From: Capitella teleta | Lineage: Eukaryota; Annelida; Polychaeta; Capitellidae | NCBI GenBank assembly: GCA_000328365.1 | Contig: KB309694.1 | Span: 421,468-485,467 of the forward strand | Reading direction: 5' to 3' | DNA length: 64,000 nt | In this document: piece by piece, positions 18,827 through 30,408 of the stretch | Numbering within the stretch: the stretch's first letter is position 1 | Layout: each line of letters opens with the position of its first letter | Notes under the pieces: generated by a model | Told to the model about the DNA's origin: nothing | Seen by the model: only the letters and a program-made list of their open reading frames with translations | The model's database searches: none | Position numbers and translations under genes: made by a program

Positions 18827-18830
18827 TTTT
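18200..18830 (+). mobile_element. Degraded non-LTR retrotransposon (LINE) 3' fragment with poly-A
   Basis: The plus strand encodes NVILRDHVIPEEWRSG, then RVALLSKGGHRRG and YDRPVV. This resembles the start of LINE reverse transcriptase domains (PEEW..., LPKGGDR, NYRP). Further on, MILRGDCLPVRTN resembles a LINE C-terminal segment. The RT core with its YxDD motif is missing. The fragment ends in a long A-rich tract (18760-18840), as expected for a target-primed insertion. Frames are broken. The identification rests on short motif matches. Confidence 0.5.
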
Positions 18831-18877
18831 ATTAAAAAAAAATTGTGGCGGGAAAGGTGGAAATTAAAAAAATTTAT

Positions 18878-20090
18878 AATGTTAGATAGAGCAACTATTC
18901 ATAAGATCACATCTAGCCTTGTTATTTCCCTGGCATATAATCACTTTTGAGCGCACTTCTACTGATATCACTGTCAAAGGCTCATTTTGGGTGCTAAACG
19001 TTTGATTTGTGGGTCTCTCATAACACTTTCAGGCAACATATCTGATCGCTGATTTTAATTGAGTACACTTCCTCTCTATTGGCTTTGGTGTGATGAAAAT
19101 TAAATGTAATTATGCCCACACAAAAATGTAGTTACCACGAAACTTGCGCTAGGAAGGCGCATTAAAAAACACCCCCCCCCCCCCTATTTTTCGTCATTCG
19201 ATCAAATGGCCACGCAGCCATTAAAAATAAGCATTTCGCCACATATGTTAAATATTTTTTTTATTATGTAGAATACATATTTACCTAAGGCATCTGTCGC
19301 TGCCTTAAAATTTTGCCTTAATGATAATTTTAAATAATATTTAAGAGGAACAAAATATTGACTGTACCCGTATATTTATGCAAAATTCTGGATAATAATT
19401 ATATCACTCTATTTAATGATTTTATAATATATAGATTCCTAACATGATACGCCAATATCTTACTAAAGGAATAAATGGTGCTCTTCCAGGGAAATATAAT
19501 ATTGAGCCCGAATCATCTTGTCACGTTAAGTTTTGCTGGAACGTAAAAATATCATAAAAGGATTGCGAGAAACGTGTTTACGGGACCGTTTAGTTAGGTC
19601 TACTTTGGAGATGATGACGTAACTTTCTGAAAAATTCAGAGCTCGCAATTTTCATCCAGAAAGCTGACCTATATTTTTAAGTCAAATTTCATCATTCTGT
19701 GATATGTGTTTTTCGAACAACCCTCGACCCTCGTATATACGTGTCTCTAATTTAAACTGCACCCCAAATTACGAGAGTTAAATTGTTCGAAAAGTTCTCG
19801 GCCTAACGTAGAAAGCACAGTACTAGAGACGTGAAGTTTGGAGGTTAGATAAAGCAACTATTCACAACATCACAACTTCAGTTTTATTATTCCTTGACAT
19901 AACTGCATGTAGTTTTTAATGGCGCACACTTTTACCGATATCACTGTCAAAGCCTCATTTTGGGTGCCAAATTTTTTATTTGTGGGCCTCTCATAACACT
20001 TTCTCGCAACATTTGATCTCTAATTTTCACCGAGTACACTACTTGGGTATTGGCTTTGCTATGATGAAAATTAAATGGAATTCTATAGAC
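18878..20090. repeat. Repeat with ~230-bp direct copies about 970 bp apart
   Basis: Block 18878-19110 recurs at about 19848-20090 in the same orientation. Shared runs include GATATCACTGTCAAAG, CTCATTTTGGGTGC, TCTCATAACACTTTC and ATGATGAAAATTAAATG. The middle part (about 19280-19570) has a relative at 28.54-28.83 kb, so this is a dispersed family. No coding capacity is visible. A C-tract lies at about 19171. Confidence 0.6.
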
Positions 20091-21540
20091 AAAAATATCC
20101 TAATTAAATTTATTTATTGAGAGGAACTAGTTGTAATTGGGCTTATCATCTATGAACGCACATAGAGACTGTGTTGGATGAGCAGTTGAATGTTCAAACC
20201 TGATTCTATTTGCCGGTAGTTTTTATAGATGGCTTAAAATCTGGGTTTAAATGATCCATTGCACTTATAATTGTGCATTGCTACAGTTTTGCACAATCGA
20301 TTCTCTCGTTTTCGTTCTGATCCCTATGCGTATATAACATGGTATAATTTGTTTAACAATTTTTTATTGACATTCCATTTATTTCAGATTTTCATTCAGA
20401 AAAGAAAAACGTATACCGTACGTATTAGTTATCTTAAGAAATAGTTAATGATTGTATTTGTTTATTTGCAAGGGTTTTTTAATCCCTTTCAAAACTGTTG
20501 TAAGCAGAAACAGTCTATGCGAGTCAACCAGCGGAAAGTTTGAAACGGACAACTTTTGCTAACAATTGTCAATCAATCATCGATCAGGTGTGCGTCGCGG
20601 TGAGATTTAATTGAACTGACTCACAAGGCAGAGAAGTTGTTGATTAGAGCACATCTATACGAGACCGCGAAAAAAATAGATTCGCGAAAAACTTTCCGCC
20701 AAGCTCGACCGCAAAGAACACATTCCCCGAAAAAAAAGATGACCCCTCTTACCGTGAAAATCGAGTGCCACGAAAATTTCTAGATGATGAATCGCATTAC
20801 CACACATTATATTTTATAAATTATGCTAGTATTTGCGTGATGACCGATAATTAAGCTGGTTTGTTAGCTCTCATAAAGGTTTATCAAAAGAGATTAAAAA
20901 TAGGACAACCAAATAAGAATTCTAGCGCTGTTAAAGACATGTTATTCATCTAATAAGTGAGTGTCCTACAATAAAACACAACCCGTCCACTGCAGCAAAA
21001 TCGAGGCGTCTATAGAATTAGAGGCATCCTATTGAAAAAAAAAAAAAAATGAGGCGTCCCAAAACTGAGATGAGGCGTCCCCAGGACGCATGAACGCATG
21101 GTCAGCTAATTAACAGTTTGATATATTGTAATGCATCAAAGTAAGAACTATTCAGATTCTAAACATATGACGCACTTAGCATTGATGTTTTGTTTTTGTT
21201 GTTTTTTGTTGGGGCTTGTTTTTCCCCCTCTGGTTTGGGCACTAGTTATGGCACAGACCATACGGGGCATATTACAATAAGTATTATTGGAATTACGATT
21301 GCTAGCTAGCGGGAATGCTGAAAGAACAACTATAATTGCGATTATTAATTAACCACTGAATAAACAACATAGTCATGGCCGGTGATCTTGCGTTGCCTTA
21401 ATACTTCATGTATGGCTTAATACCTTTATGGGAAAACATTGTGTCGCTTATACTGATTTAAATGTCTGTTAAACACAAGAATCAAATAAAGGTAAATTGC
21501 TTGGAAATCATTATTAAAAGATTCATTGGATAATACCAAA
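20091..21540. other. Repeat-rich spacer without genes
   Basis: No coding signal. A CGCGAAAAA-type block at about 20660-20780 resembles one at 47740-47830. A cluster of GAGGCGTC motifs lies at about 21003-21080 around an A-tract. Confidence 0.4.
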
Positions 21541-21559
21541 ACCATTTCTCCGCATTCTC

Positions 21560-22670
21560 CGGATGTATTAGCAAAATTGTACAGAGACCCGAAAATGAGC
21601 GCATTTGGCGGTTTTCATATCACATTGCGTTAAATCACATCCCAGTCCACTGATCAAGTGGAGAACAATTTAAACGAGGAAGTTTATTCAGAATTCCATA
21701 ACTCATGCTTTTTGGCATGTTTACCAGCTGATTTGACTACCACGGAAGTTGTACAGAGCCGGAATTCTTCAAGGCATTCATCGATAATGGAGAGAACAGT
21801 TTCCACAAGGATAGTATCCCACCTCTTCCGTCAAACATTGACGCAACTCATCCAGGTTTGTTTGGCTGGACCTCCCTGTTGATTAATAGCGTGGAAAGTT
21901 TCGCCCACAAAGTATCGATTGGGTTCATATCTGGACTGCAAGCTATCCAAGGGAGACGATTCACATCTTTAAAATCAAGGGATTTCTGGATTTTCTTGTC
22001 TTTGTGGCACGAAGCGTGTCACCTTGAAGCAAAAAATTCTCACAAAAAGTCTCTCAATTTAAGCAAATGCATGGAAGCATTTTCTTCTTCCAGGATCCTC
22101 CTGTAGCCCATTTGGCTCAGGATGCCCTTTAGAAAAACGATTGGAGATTTTACGTTGTTATGGAAAGCTGCCCAAATTATTGGTCCACCACAGCCGGATT
22201 GAAATCTAGACTGGACACGCGTCGATCTCAGAAAACAATTCACATTTGCGCCACCGCACCCGGTCCCTGTCATCTTGCATGTACATGTACAACTCAAAAC
22301 GGGCATCCTGGATTCGAAGGTTGGTCCTGGCTCAGTTGAGGCGAGCATCCCGATGTCTGTCGGTGAGCACGGGCTTTTCAAACAAGCCTCCTGGCTCGCA
22401 GGCCAGCCTGGATCAGTGTGGCGTTCACGAGTGTCTGAGAAACCTGGATTTCCTTGGTTTTCTGCCATCGAGCTCGAAGGATGCTCGTTGTTGTCGGTCG
22501 TCCTGTTGTACTGGAAAATACGGATCAGGAAGCGATTGTTTCTTCCTGAAGTCTATCGTGGGCGACCTGGTCGAGGTTTCTGTGTGAGTCAGTCTGGTGA
22601 TGCCGTTCAAGGATTTTGCTGATCGTTCCCTTTGTGACACCCACTTGTTCCGCATATGAATATAACCTAC
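21560..22670 (-). mobile_element. Tc1-like transposon with a broken transposase gene
   Basis: The minus strand encodes Tc1-type transposase pieces in order, in several frames. GTISKILERHHQTDSHRN is the N-terminal DNA-binding part. QAGLRARRLVRKA is the linker. GGPIIWAAFHNN, then KSPIVFLKG, is catalytic core. PWIACSPDMNPIDTLWAKL is the region around the third acidic residue. It carries frameshifts and internal stops, so it is inactive. The downstream end (plus coordinates 21560-21830) has a second partial copy at about 33531-33790. Terminal repeats were not resolved. Confidence 0.8.
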
Positions 22671-24293
22671 GCTAGGCCAATTCTATGTGGTCCTTTAATA
22701 ATATGCCATCTGTTATGCCACTTTAACCTTTTGGAGTTCTTGAGGATAAATTACAATCAGAAATCAGACTTCTATTTATGTTAACTAAAGAAATTAAACA
22801 ACAAGAATCTTATTTCAAAGTAAAGCATCACAGTTTACAGAAATGAAACATGCATGCATGTAATTATTATGTACTTGGTAAAATAGAATAATACCAGTTT
22901 ATACGTATAATAATTATATGCCATATAAATTGAATCCTCATTACTAAAGAAAAAAGGAAAAAAAAAAAAAAAAAAAACATAATCAGAATTCAAATTCCCT
23001 GACTCATTCACACAATATAAGGGGCAGTCCTTTGAATGTGCTCCATTCATGAATAAATATATTTATCTATCTATATCTATCTATGATTCTCCCCGATCAG
23101 ATTTTCTGCGTGCAAGCTGTATCTTCTACGAACTGCTATTGCATAATTGTGTAGTATACACTTATTTGTACATTATTTGTTGTACTGCTTTGCCAGACAT
23201 GCCCGGTGGTACATTGTGTAAACAGTTTGTAAATGTATCTTAATCAATCTTAAAATAACTTATTTCTTATGGTGCTTCAGAACTAAGAACCGGAGGGGGT
23301 TCCTTCTAGGCAACACCCCTGAGATTGACGAATCGGGACGGGGTGCAGTTAAAACTATAGATACATGCATGACCTGATGCAGGTCTGTGGTGAATCTGAT
23401 GCATTTGTCAGTCTTTGCACATTTTTGTGTATTTTCGATACAAATCCACAGGACTAGTTTGGAAGATTGCGAGGCGATGGTATAATCGGCGCAGGAATCG
23501 CGCATCCGTGCAAGAGAGACGCACCACTGCAACCCCCTCGCCTAGAATCAGCTCACATTATGGGCAGTACATGTGCAGCTTCATCGACCCATTCACATCA
23601 CGTGTAAATATTCATGATTGTTCAAAGGAAGAATATTTGTGATCGGATTTCTGCTCAAACAGTGTATTGCAATCAAAGCATTATATAGCCCTTAATTAGC
23701 GAGCTCAGCTGCCACTTGAACAATTAATAAAACTATGCCATGAGATATTGCATTGATACTAGTTGTATGATTGTTATAACTTGTCACAATAGTTTCACTG
23801 TCCTGGTTCTGAAATCATCCAAGTTTGATTAATAGCTATAAATTTATTATTGATTAATTGATTATAACCTTTTATAATTATTATAGCATGCATGATTACT
23901 TGCCATGGTGGCAAGCGATGTCGTTATATGATAAGAGACAAAGGCGATTTCCAAAACTATCGAAAATTTAGCCAGATATAGTTGGGCGTTTGAGGCAAAT
24001 TACTTTTATGCTGTTGGTCGTGTACTATATATTGTGACTTCATCAATATACTTCATGTCATAGATATGGGGACGATTAATTGTAAGTGACTTTAATTGTT
24101 TGACAGAAACTGAAATCTGTGTTAATCGAGGAGACGATGATTGCCATGGGAATGGTTGGCGCGTACAGGAGGTTAGGGGTCAACACGCGATTATCACTTT
24201 TAATGACTGATGTCTGATCCTGTATACTAATAGAAAGAAGCTCGTCATCATATCTATGCATTGGGCAACAACAAAAAATCACGGACGAGTTAG
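22671..24293. other. Gene-free spacer
   Basis: AT-rich, with an A-tract at about 22958-22977 and CTAT repeats at about 23065-23083. No gene supported on either strand. Confidence 0.45.
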
Positions 24294-24760
24294 AGAGGAC
24301 CTCTGATTATTATGAACTACTGTAGTAATTAACGTGTGATATACATGATGTTTCCCGATTCCCAAAAGACAATTACGGATTTCGACTGACATTATTTATT
24401 TATTTATTTTAAACATTATGCTTACTGTTGGCTAATTCCTTGGTGCATCGAATTTGACAGGTTTACCATCTCGTTTCTACTCGCGTTCGATTTCATGCCG
24501 TCATGATGTCATTAAATTAACTCTCCTATTGTTAACAATGGGAGCCGTCAAGTGGACAGATTATTCCGCAGTTCTCATAAAAGATATCTCGCACTCATCT
24601 CGTTTCAAGGTATTCTACGGGAGTAAGAAATTGGTATTTAGATTTGTCGTGAATATTATTTCAAACTGACCGAATTGTTGAAAGTTGGTCTCTCAACACC
24701 CACAAAAGCCCATAGAATCGATCTATATACAAAGGTTCCGAAATGAACCAAGTCCTTTCT
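24294..24760. mobile_element. TTAA-type MITE, second copy (inverted relative to 7.1 kb)
   Basis: It begins AGAGGACCTCTGATTATT. Its right end, complemented, reads GGTTCATTTCGGAACC and matches the left end of the 7.1-kb copy. Internal blocks GTTCGATTTC and AATGGGAGCCGTC match that copy in inverted order. About 470 bp with decayed target sites. Confidence 0.6.
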
Positions 24761-24896
24761 AATGTGATAAATTTTGCTGAAGATTAGATTACAGATTACA
24801 CTTTAGATTGTAATGACGACGAGTTTGATTAGCAAAATGCGCATGGCTTACTGGCATCAACGCATGTAATATTACAATGATGTGCGATGTACGTCT

Positions 24897-26489
24897 TTAT
24901 TGAAGAGAGTTTCGTGCCTCTGCCCATCCTTTGTGGAGCAACGTCTGAAGCACAGCTTCCACCTTCTCGTATGATACGCTCCCTGCCAGATTCTCAAACT
25001 GAAGAGGGTCTTTATTTATATTGTAGAGCTCCTTGCCATGAGGGACATTATTCTCAGTGGAATTCCACTCCGTGTATCTGAAGAATTTTGTTCTCACACT
25101 CCTGCCGAAGACCATGCCATCTTCCCTTTCGCGCATCTGCTCCATGAATACACGCGTCTTCCATATCGACGACTGCGGTTGGTGAACAAGCGATGCAAAG
25201 CTGCTTCCCTCAGTACACAGAGTCACGTTCCGAGAGTACTCTGGGCATGGAGGAATCGGTGGCAAACCAGCCACATCGACCAGAGTTGGGAAGAGGTCGA
25301 CCAGTTCTACGAGGTGGTTGGTTGTGACACCACGGTCTGTTTGACCTGGAACCCTTAAAAGCAGAGGCACTCGAGCTGCTAGTTCAAACATGGAATGCTT
25401 ACACCACGTACCGTATTCACCTAGTATGAAGCCATGGTCACCCCAGAATGCTATTATGGTATCGTTTTCAAGCCCTAGCGCTCCCAGGGTACCAAGCAAT
25501 TGACCAATCTGATGGTCAATGTAGCTCACACATGCATAATACGCTCGGCGAAGGTCTTTGCTTAATTCGATTGGTATGGTATCATTGTAATCTCCCGAGA
25601 GATGAGTGTCATATAATTTTATATCTGTATACTTCACGAGTTCTTGGTAATGCGATCCTGCAATGGGTGGGACATTTCTTGGAGCAAATCTATTTATAGC
25701 GACGTCGATATCGCTCTTTGGATATTGATAGAGAAATTCCTCAGGGAAAATCCAAGGCAAGTGAGGCTTATAAAATCCAACAGCCAGAAAAAAGTTGGTG
25801 TCATTCATCTTGGCTTCCTTAGACAGCGTTTTCAGGGCGTTTTGTGATTCTGTGAGTACCTTGTCGTCCATCAGCGGATGTCGTCGCCTATCTGTGTACG
25901 ACACGGCTCGCCAGCTTTTCTCTTTGCCTTTCCAGTATCTTGCGTTTGCCTGAAAGAACGGATGCGTCCACGAAGCGTCATCATTATTGAATCCAGATGC
26001 CTCCCCATGGTGAAACACTTTACCTATCCCTTGAGTTAGGTATCCATTCTCTTTGAAGTACTGTGGCAGGGTAGTGAAATCTCCTCCAGACTTCCTCCAG
26101 TATGTCTCTAAATCATAAACTCTAGTCGTTTTTGGTCGCCGACTTGTCAAGGTGCTGGCTCTGCTAGGGCTGCATACGGAATATTGTGCGAACGCGTTTT
26201 TGACCACAAGACTCTCTCTGGCCAGGTCGTGCAAGTTCGGAGTGACCATCCTGTCGTAGATCTGCCTCGATAAGCCAAGGTCATGATATACATCCAATTG
26301 AGGTCGAAGATCATCGGCTACAATCATAAGCACGTTTCTCCTCACTGGCGTTTTCTCAACAATTGTCTGAGGAACACTGCGAGACACAAAATTTTGATGA
26401 TATCCAATGTCTGACCACCAATGATATAAAGAAACGTATAAGAGTGTGTAAAGAAGGCCGCACACAAAGAAAGAGTAGAACACACGCAT
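24897..26489 (-). CDS. IDS: Iduronate-2-sulfatase-like enzyme, intronless
   Basis: One open frame of 530 aa; human IDS is 550. Iduronate-2-sulfatase removes 2-O-sulfate from iduronate in dermatan and heparan sulfate in the lysosome. Residues ~4-22 are hydrophobic and act as a signal peptide or anchor. Asp59-Asp60 (VADD) bind calcium. CSPSR at 106-110 holds the cysteine converted to formylglycine. GKVFHHG, FLAVGFYKPHLPW and GDHG (Asp351-His352) are conserved active-site and metal blocks. NDT and NST sequons fit a secreted glycoprotein. The gene lacks introns although its neighbours have many, which suggests a retrocopy or an intron-free lineage of an expanded family. The frame is intact and all active-site residues are present, so it is probably functional. 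It could be a paralogue with a different sugar substrate. Confidence 0.93.
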   Translation of the reverse strand: MRVFYSFFVCGLLYTLLYVSLYHWWSDIGYHQNFVSRSVPQTIVEKTPVRRNVLMIVADDLRPQLDVYHDLGLSRQIYDRMVTPNLHDLARESLVVKNAFAQYSVCSPSRASTLTSRRPKTTRVYDLETYWRKSGGDFTTLPQYFKENGYLTQGIGKVFHHGEASGFNNDDASWTHPFFQANARYWKGKEKSWRAVSYTDRRRHPLMDDKVLTESQNALKTLSKEAKMNDTNFFLAVGFYKPHLPWIFPEEFLYQYPKSDIDVAINRFAPRNVPPIAGSHYQELVKYTDIKLYDTHLSGDYNDTIPIELSKDLRRAYYACVSYIDHQIGQLLGTLGALGLENDTIIAFWGDHGFILGEYGTWCKHSMFELAARVPLLLRVPGQTDRGVTTNHLVELVDLFPTLVDVAGLPPIPPCPEYSRNVTLCTEGSSFASLVHQPQSSIWKTRVFMEQMREREDGMVFGRSVRTKFFRYTEWNSTENNVPHGKELYNINKDPLQFENLAGSVSYEKVEAVLQTLLHKGWAEARNSLQ

Positions 26490-27200
26490 CTTGGCTAATC
26501 AGTTGTATTGAACATGAACGCAATAATCTAGCGATGCAGGGTAATTATTAGATCCCAAAGTATACATTTGGAATGCCGCAAATGCAAATACCACGTGTTC
26601 AACCGATGCATATTTGATTTTGAGATGACAGCTCGGCATTGGAATGTAGCCATGTAGTGCTCTTACGTCAGCAGCTGCATGTCTCTTCCCCACAATAGAG
26701 ATGGAAAAATTAGCGCAAATCGAAAATTCCCACAAAGCTATAAAGCTATCGATTTATGTACTATATTCAATGCTTATGACAAATTATCATGCGTCTAATT
26801 GTAAGTGACTAACAATTGAAGCAACGTATTATTAATGAGGTATATTATTAAGTTACTAAGTAAATGACCACCATAATCTGGTTAACTGCAGAAGTGATGA
26901 GTTTAATCACTGAAACATTTATCTATTTAACACACAAGCTTAGTCACAGTTCTTATAGTACATGTATCTACAATTTAGTCACACAAATTGTTCAAACGCT
27001 GGCGTCATGCAACATAGTTTGCTCGATGCTAACATGGAATTTGCATTATTGAACAACGTCTCATTTTAACGTGAAACACTGATACATGTAGTTATGAGGG
27101 TTTTTGTTATCCCTTTTTCATGTCATTTTCTTTATTGTACTTGTGTTGTGGCATATGATAATTGTTTGGGTGATATAATGTCAAATCGAGCCACATCGGC
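26490..27200. other. Sulfatase upstream spacer
   Basis: Should contain the sulfatase promoter. No other coding or repeat signal seen. Confidence 0.4.
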
Positions 27201-27454
27201 CTATAATTATGCCAACAACACGTGTTTAATGAGTAGGCCTAAGAAGGGGTGTTGATTAAAATACCATCTAATAAACATGCACGGATGTAATGAGTATGCT
27301 TAAGAAGGAGTTCTTGTTAGATACGTACTATAATTATGCCAACAACACGTGTTTAATGAGTAGGCCTAAGAAGGGGTGTTGATTAAAATACCATCTAATA
27401 AACATGCACGGATGTAATGAGTATGCTTAAGAAGGAGTTTTTGTTAAGATTACG
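27201..27454. repeat. 127-bp unit in two near-identical tandem copies
   Basis: 27201-27327 and 27328-27454 differ at only a few bases, so the duplication is recent. Each unit is itself two diverged ~64-bp halves sharing AATGAGTA..C.TAAGAAGG.GT. That gives a small higher-order array. Confidence 0.85.
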
Positions 27455-27529
27455 TGGATGCTTCTAACTACTTCACACGATGTTTCATTATAGCATATGT
27501 AATTATGATTATATAAATTCTACCTATGC

Positions 27530-27775
27530 ATGTATAGACCTTCGGGCAGAGCGTGCACGGGATGCTTCCATCTCTCCAGAGGCAATCAGCGAATACTGAC
27601 CGAGAGGTCAGAAGACCAAGATGCAATTAGCGAATACTGGCGGTCAGAAGTTCGCAGGGAACAAAGAACCGGAGAGCAAGCGCATCCATCACTGTCAGAT
27701 AGCAAACACTTGGAAGGCACCGATCTACTGCATTTCCTATTAGAAACACAGGCTGCCCCACATCCATGGTTCTAG
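27530..27775 (+). other. Unrecognised open frame of 81 codons
   Basis: A charged, Arg/Glu-rich frame (contains AISEYWRSEVRREQRTGEQ) that is GC-richer than its surroundings. It may be a remnant exon or transposon piece. No splice context or family match is visible, so I do not call it a gene. Confidence 0.2.
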
Positions 27776-28540
27776 TATATAATACACCTTCCTTCACATC
27801 TCTACACCTCGCTCTCTCACACGTGCTCACTCGTTTCGTACGAACCACACACCAAGCTACTCGATCCTTTCGGAACTCTATTATTTGTGACACCCTCTTT
27901 AGAATATTTTATTGAAGGCAAATTAAAGCCAATATGAAGTGATTGGTTGAGTCTTCGTTATTACGAGCTTGGAGCTTACCATCCAACTAGTGCATAATTG
28001 ACGTAGCCCTGGAGTCACTACGTCAGTTTTGATTAATAATTAAACCATTAAAGATGTGTGCAGTGATTATAGGCCTCGTATGCCAGTCAAGTTAGCTCTG
28101 AATAAAATGTCTAGTCATGCAAGGGATAAATATTTAGTCGGGGCAATAAGCTCTGTATTGTATTCATCTTTCATTTCATTAATATGTTTATCAGAGAGAA
28201 ATAAAATTGTATCATCAGCATAAATAATAAGATTGCAATATTTAAGCGATTAGGTAGAACAACAATGGATCAAGAACACTCCCTTGTTGAAGTTGTTGGA
28301 CATAACATGTTATACGTGGTATAGTTGAGTGAAATGACTCAATTTTTTTTTATTTTTTTTTTTTTTTTTTCTACCAGGGAATGCTGATGATACAGTGCTT
28401 GTTGAGATGCTGCCGACTGGATTTGAACATTCTTCATTCGTGGATTTTGTACAAATGGTACTCGAGTGTGTATTGGTAGAATAATTTGGGAATTGTGTGC
28501 AATCTCATAATGAATTTTTATGCAAGGTAGAAAATACATA

Positions 28541-28835
28541 AATTTGAGGCATCTGTTAAAGCTTTACAATTTTGCCTATCTGTTAATTAAGTTTATTTTA
28601 CATCATTTTAAATGTATGTTGACCGCATATCGTTACATTGATGCATAGATGTGGAAAATTATATCATTCTAAAACAATGATTTGATAATACATGTCATAT
28701 TCCTGTTCTCACAAAAGGACTGAGTGGTGCTCCTTCGAGAAAATAGAATATTGAGCACGAATCGCTTCGTTTCATTGACATTTATTTGGAAAATCGATTT
28801 TACAATCGTTTCACTGGGAACAAATAAAAACAGTT
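28541..28835 (+). repeat. Second copy of the 19.3-19.57 kb repeat
   Basis: It shares GAGGCATCTGT, ATTATATCA, GGTGCTC and AATATTGAGC.CGAATC in the same order with 19280-19560. A T-tract (28341-28370) lies just upstream. Non-coding. Confidence 0.55.
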
Positions 28836-29674
28836 AAATTATGAACAGTATTCACATACTATACCTTGTGCTGAATGACACTTTTCATCTTTCTCCTGGA
28901 TTGAGGCAGATAAGATCTTCCGGCATTTCAATATTTTATGCATCTTCTTGGTCTCTGCCATGTAAAAATTTCTATCATCATTGCAGATAAGATTCAAACG
29001 CTGAATGAGGCACCCAACACTCAAGAGTCAACACATTTAATCGAAGAAGATCGACTGGAATGAGGATGAGGCTTCTTCTGTATTCTTCAGAATATTTCAA
29101 TTTCCTGCGTCTCGAGTTGTTCTCCATGAAACATGCATAGCGCATGAATCGAAAGGGGTGAAGTTGTTGGAGTACGCTATTATTCAAAGTCTGTTCAGAT
29201 CCACCGTTTTGATGCAACGATGAGCGGAATCATGAGCCAGAAAAAATATCCCGGTGCAAATCGGTGACGTGCAAAGGTAAACCTTGTAAATGTACCTTGA
29301 TTACCCGCCGCGATCTGTATTTGTTCGTAAATTGCAGTTAAAAAAAAAAAAAAAAAAACATCTCAAAATCAAATTCACCTCGCGAACTTACCGAAGATAT
29401 AGTAATTGCTCGCGGTATAGGAAGTGGTTGTTCCGTTCGCATTTTCTCTAAATAGCGTTAAAAGTAGCGTTAAGTGTTACGCAGCTCGGCCGCGAAACGT
29501 TTTTCAATAAAAGCATTGAAACATTGCCCCACACTCAATTATCAGGATTCCAGACTATTGTACATTGGGAATTTTGAGCCAATATTCAGTACATAACACT
29601 GAGATTTGTCTCAAAACGAGGTGTCAGTTCTTCTTTGATACCGTCTCTGCGGAAACAACTGGCTTCGATTAAGA

Positions 29675-29717
29675 TCTGTTTAACGTGGGCTGTATTACAC
29701 AGCCCACGTTATACAGA
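29675..29717. repeat. Strong hairpin-forming palindrome
   Basis: TAACGTGGGCTGT pairs with ACAGCCCACGTTA around a 5-base loop ATTAC. The stem extends five more pairs after one mismatch. The flanks 28836-30265 otherwise show no gene. Confidence 0.75.
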
Positions 29718-30265
29718 ACTTAACAGAAGCCTTGCAGCGATGCATCTCAATGGAAGCTTACAAATAAACAAACAAGATACATCGTTCAAGGCTAGCTAGA
29801 TCAGTATGAAAGCAAATTGATTTGTCTATTTCGATCCGGTGTGGATATGAAGATTTGGCCTATGGTGCAACAAGGGGTTATACTCTAAGTTCCGGAGTTC
29901 GCTTAACATTTCAGGCTTTTTGCTTAACACGAACATACACATTACACATGCATAATAAATATTAAAGCCTGTTCATCGTCGCTATCCGACCCTTGTAGCT
30001 GAGTAATCGGATATCACTAGGTACTCACAGAATGAGCATGTCCCGAATGTGGATATTCTTTCACGTTGTGGTGTTGGACATTTCTGTTTATACAAAGGCT
30101 TTCAGGGTTATGTTGCATTAACAGGCGATCCAGATGAAAGCCAGGTAGGTGCATTGTTCGGTTATAAAAAGGCCGTGAAATAAATTGGCTTTGTACATTA
30201 TAGGCAGCTGCTGTCCAAGGCGGATATACTCTTTCAAAGCGAAACGCCACTGCAATGCGAGAGGT

Positions 30266-30408
30266 ATGGGCATGGACCAACTGCTTGGAAGTGGCAAGTC
30301 ATTCCGTGGACTTAAATCAAGCCAAGATGCAATGGAGAAATACACGAATCTTCCCAATGTGCATGGGTTAGACAAGGTGCTGGACAGCAGAAATGGGGTG
30401 CACAGAAG
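30266..30408 (+). CDS. Alternative first exon of the DEG/ENaC channel (or remnant of a tandem paralogue)
   Basis: From ATG 30266 the frame encodes a 47-residue cytoplasmic N-terminus ending NVHGLDKVLD..NGVHRR. It stops at donor AGAAG|GTGAGATG in phase 2. The exon at 32868-32989 ends the same way (TVHGLDKVID..HIAGRR, same donor string, same phase). Either could splice to the TM1 exon at 34471. His-Gly (HG) is the conserved gating motif of DEG/ENaC channels. No TM1 exon of its own is seen between 30409 and 32867, which favours an alternative promoter over a second full gene. Confidence 0.65.
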
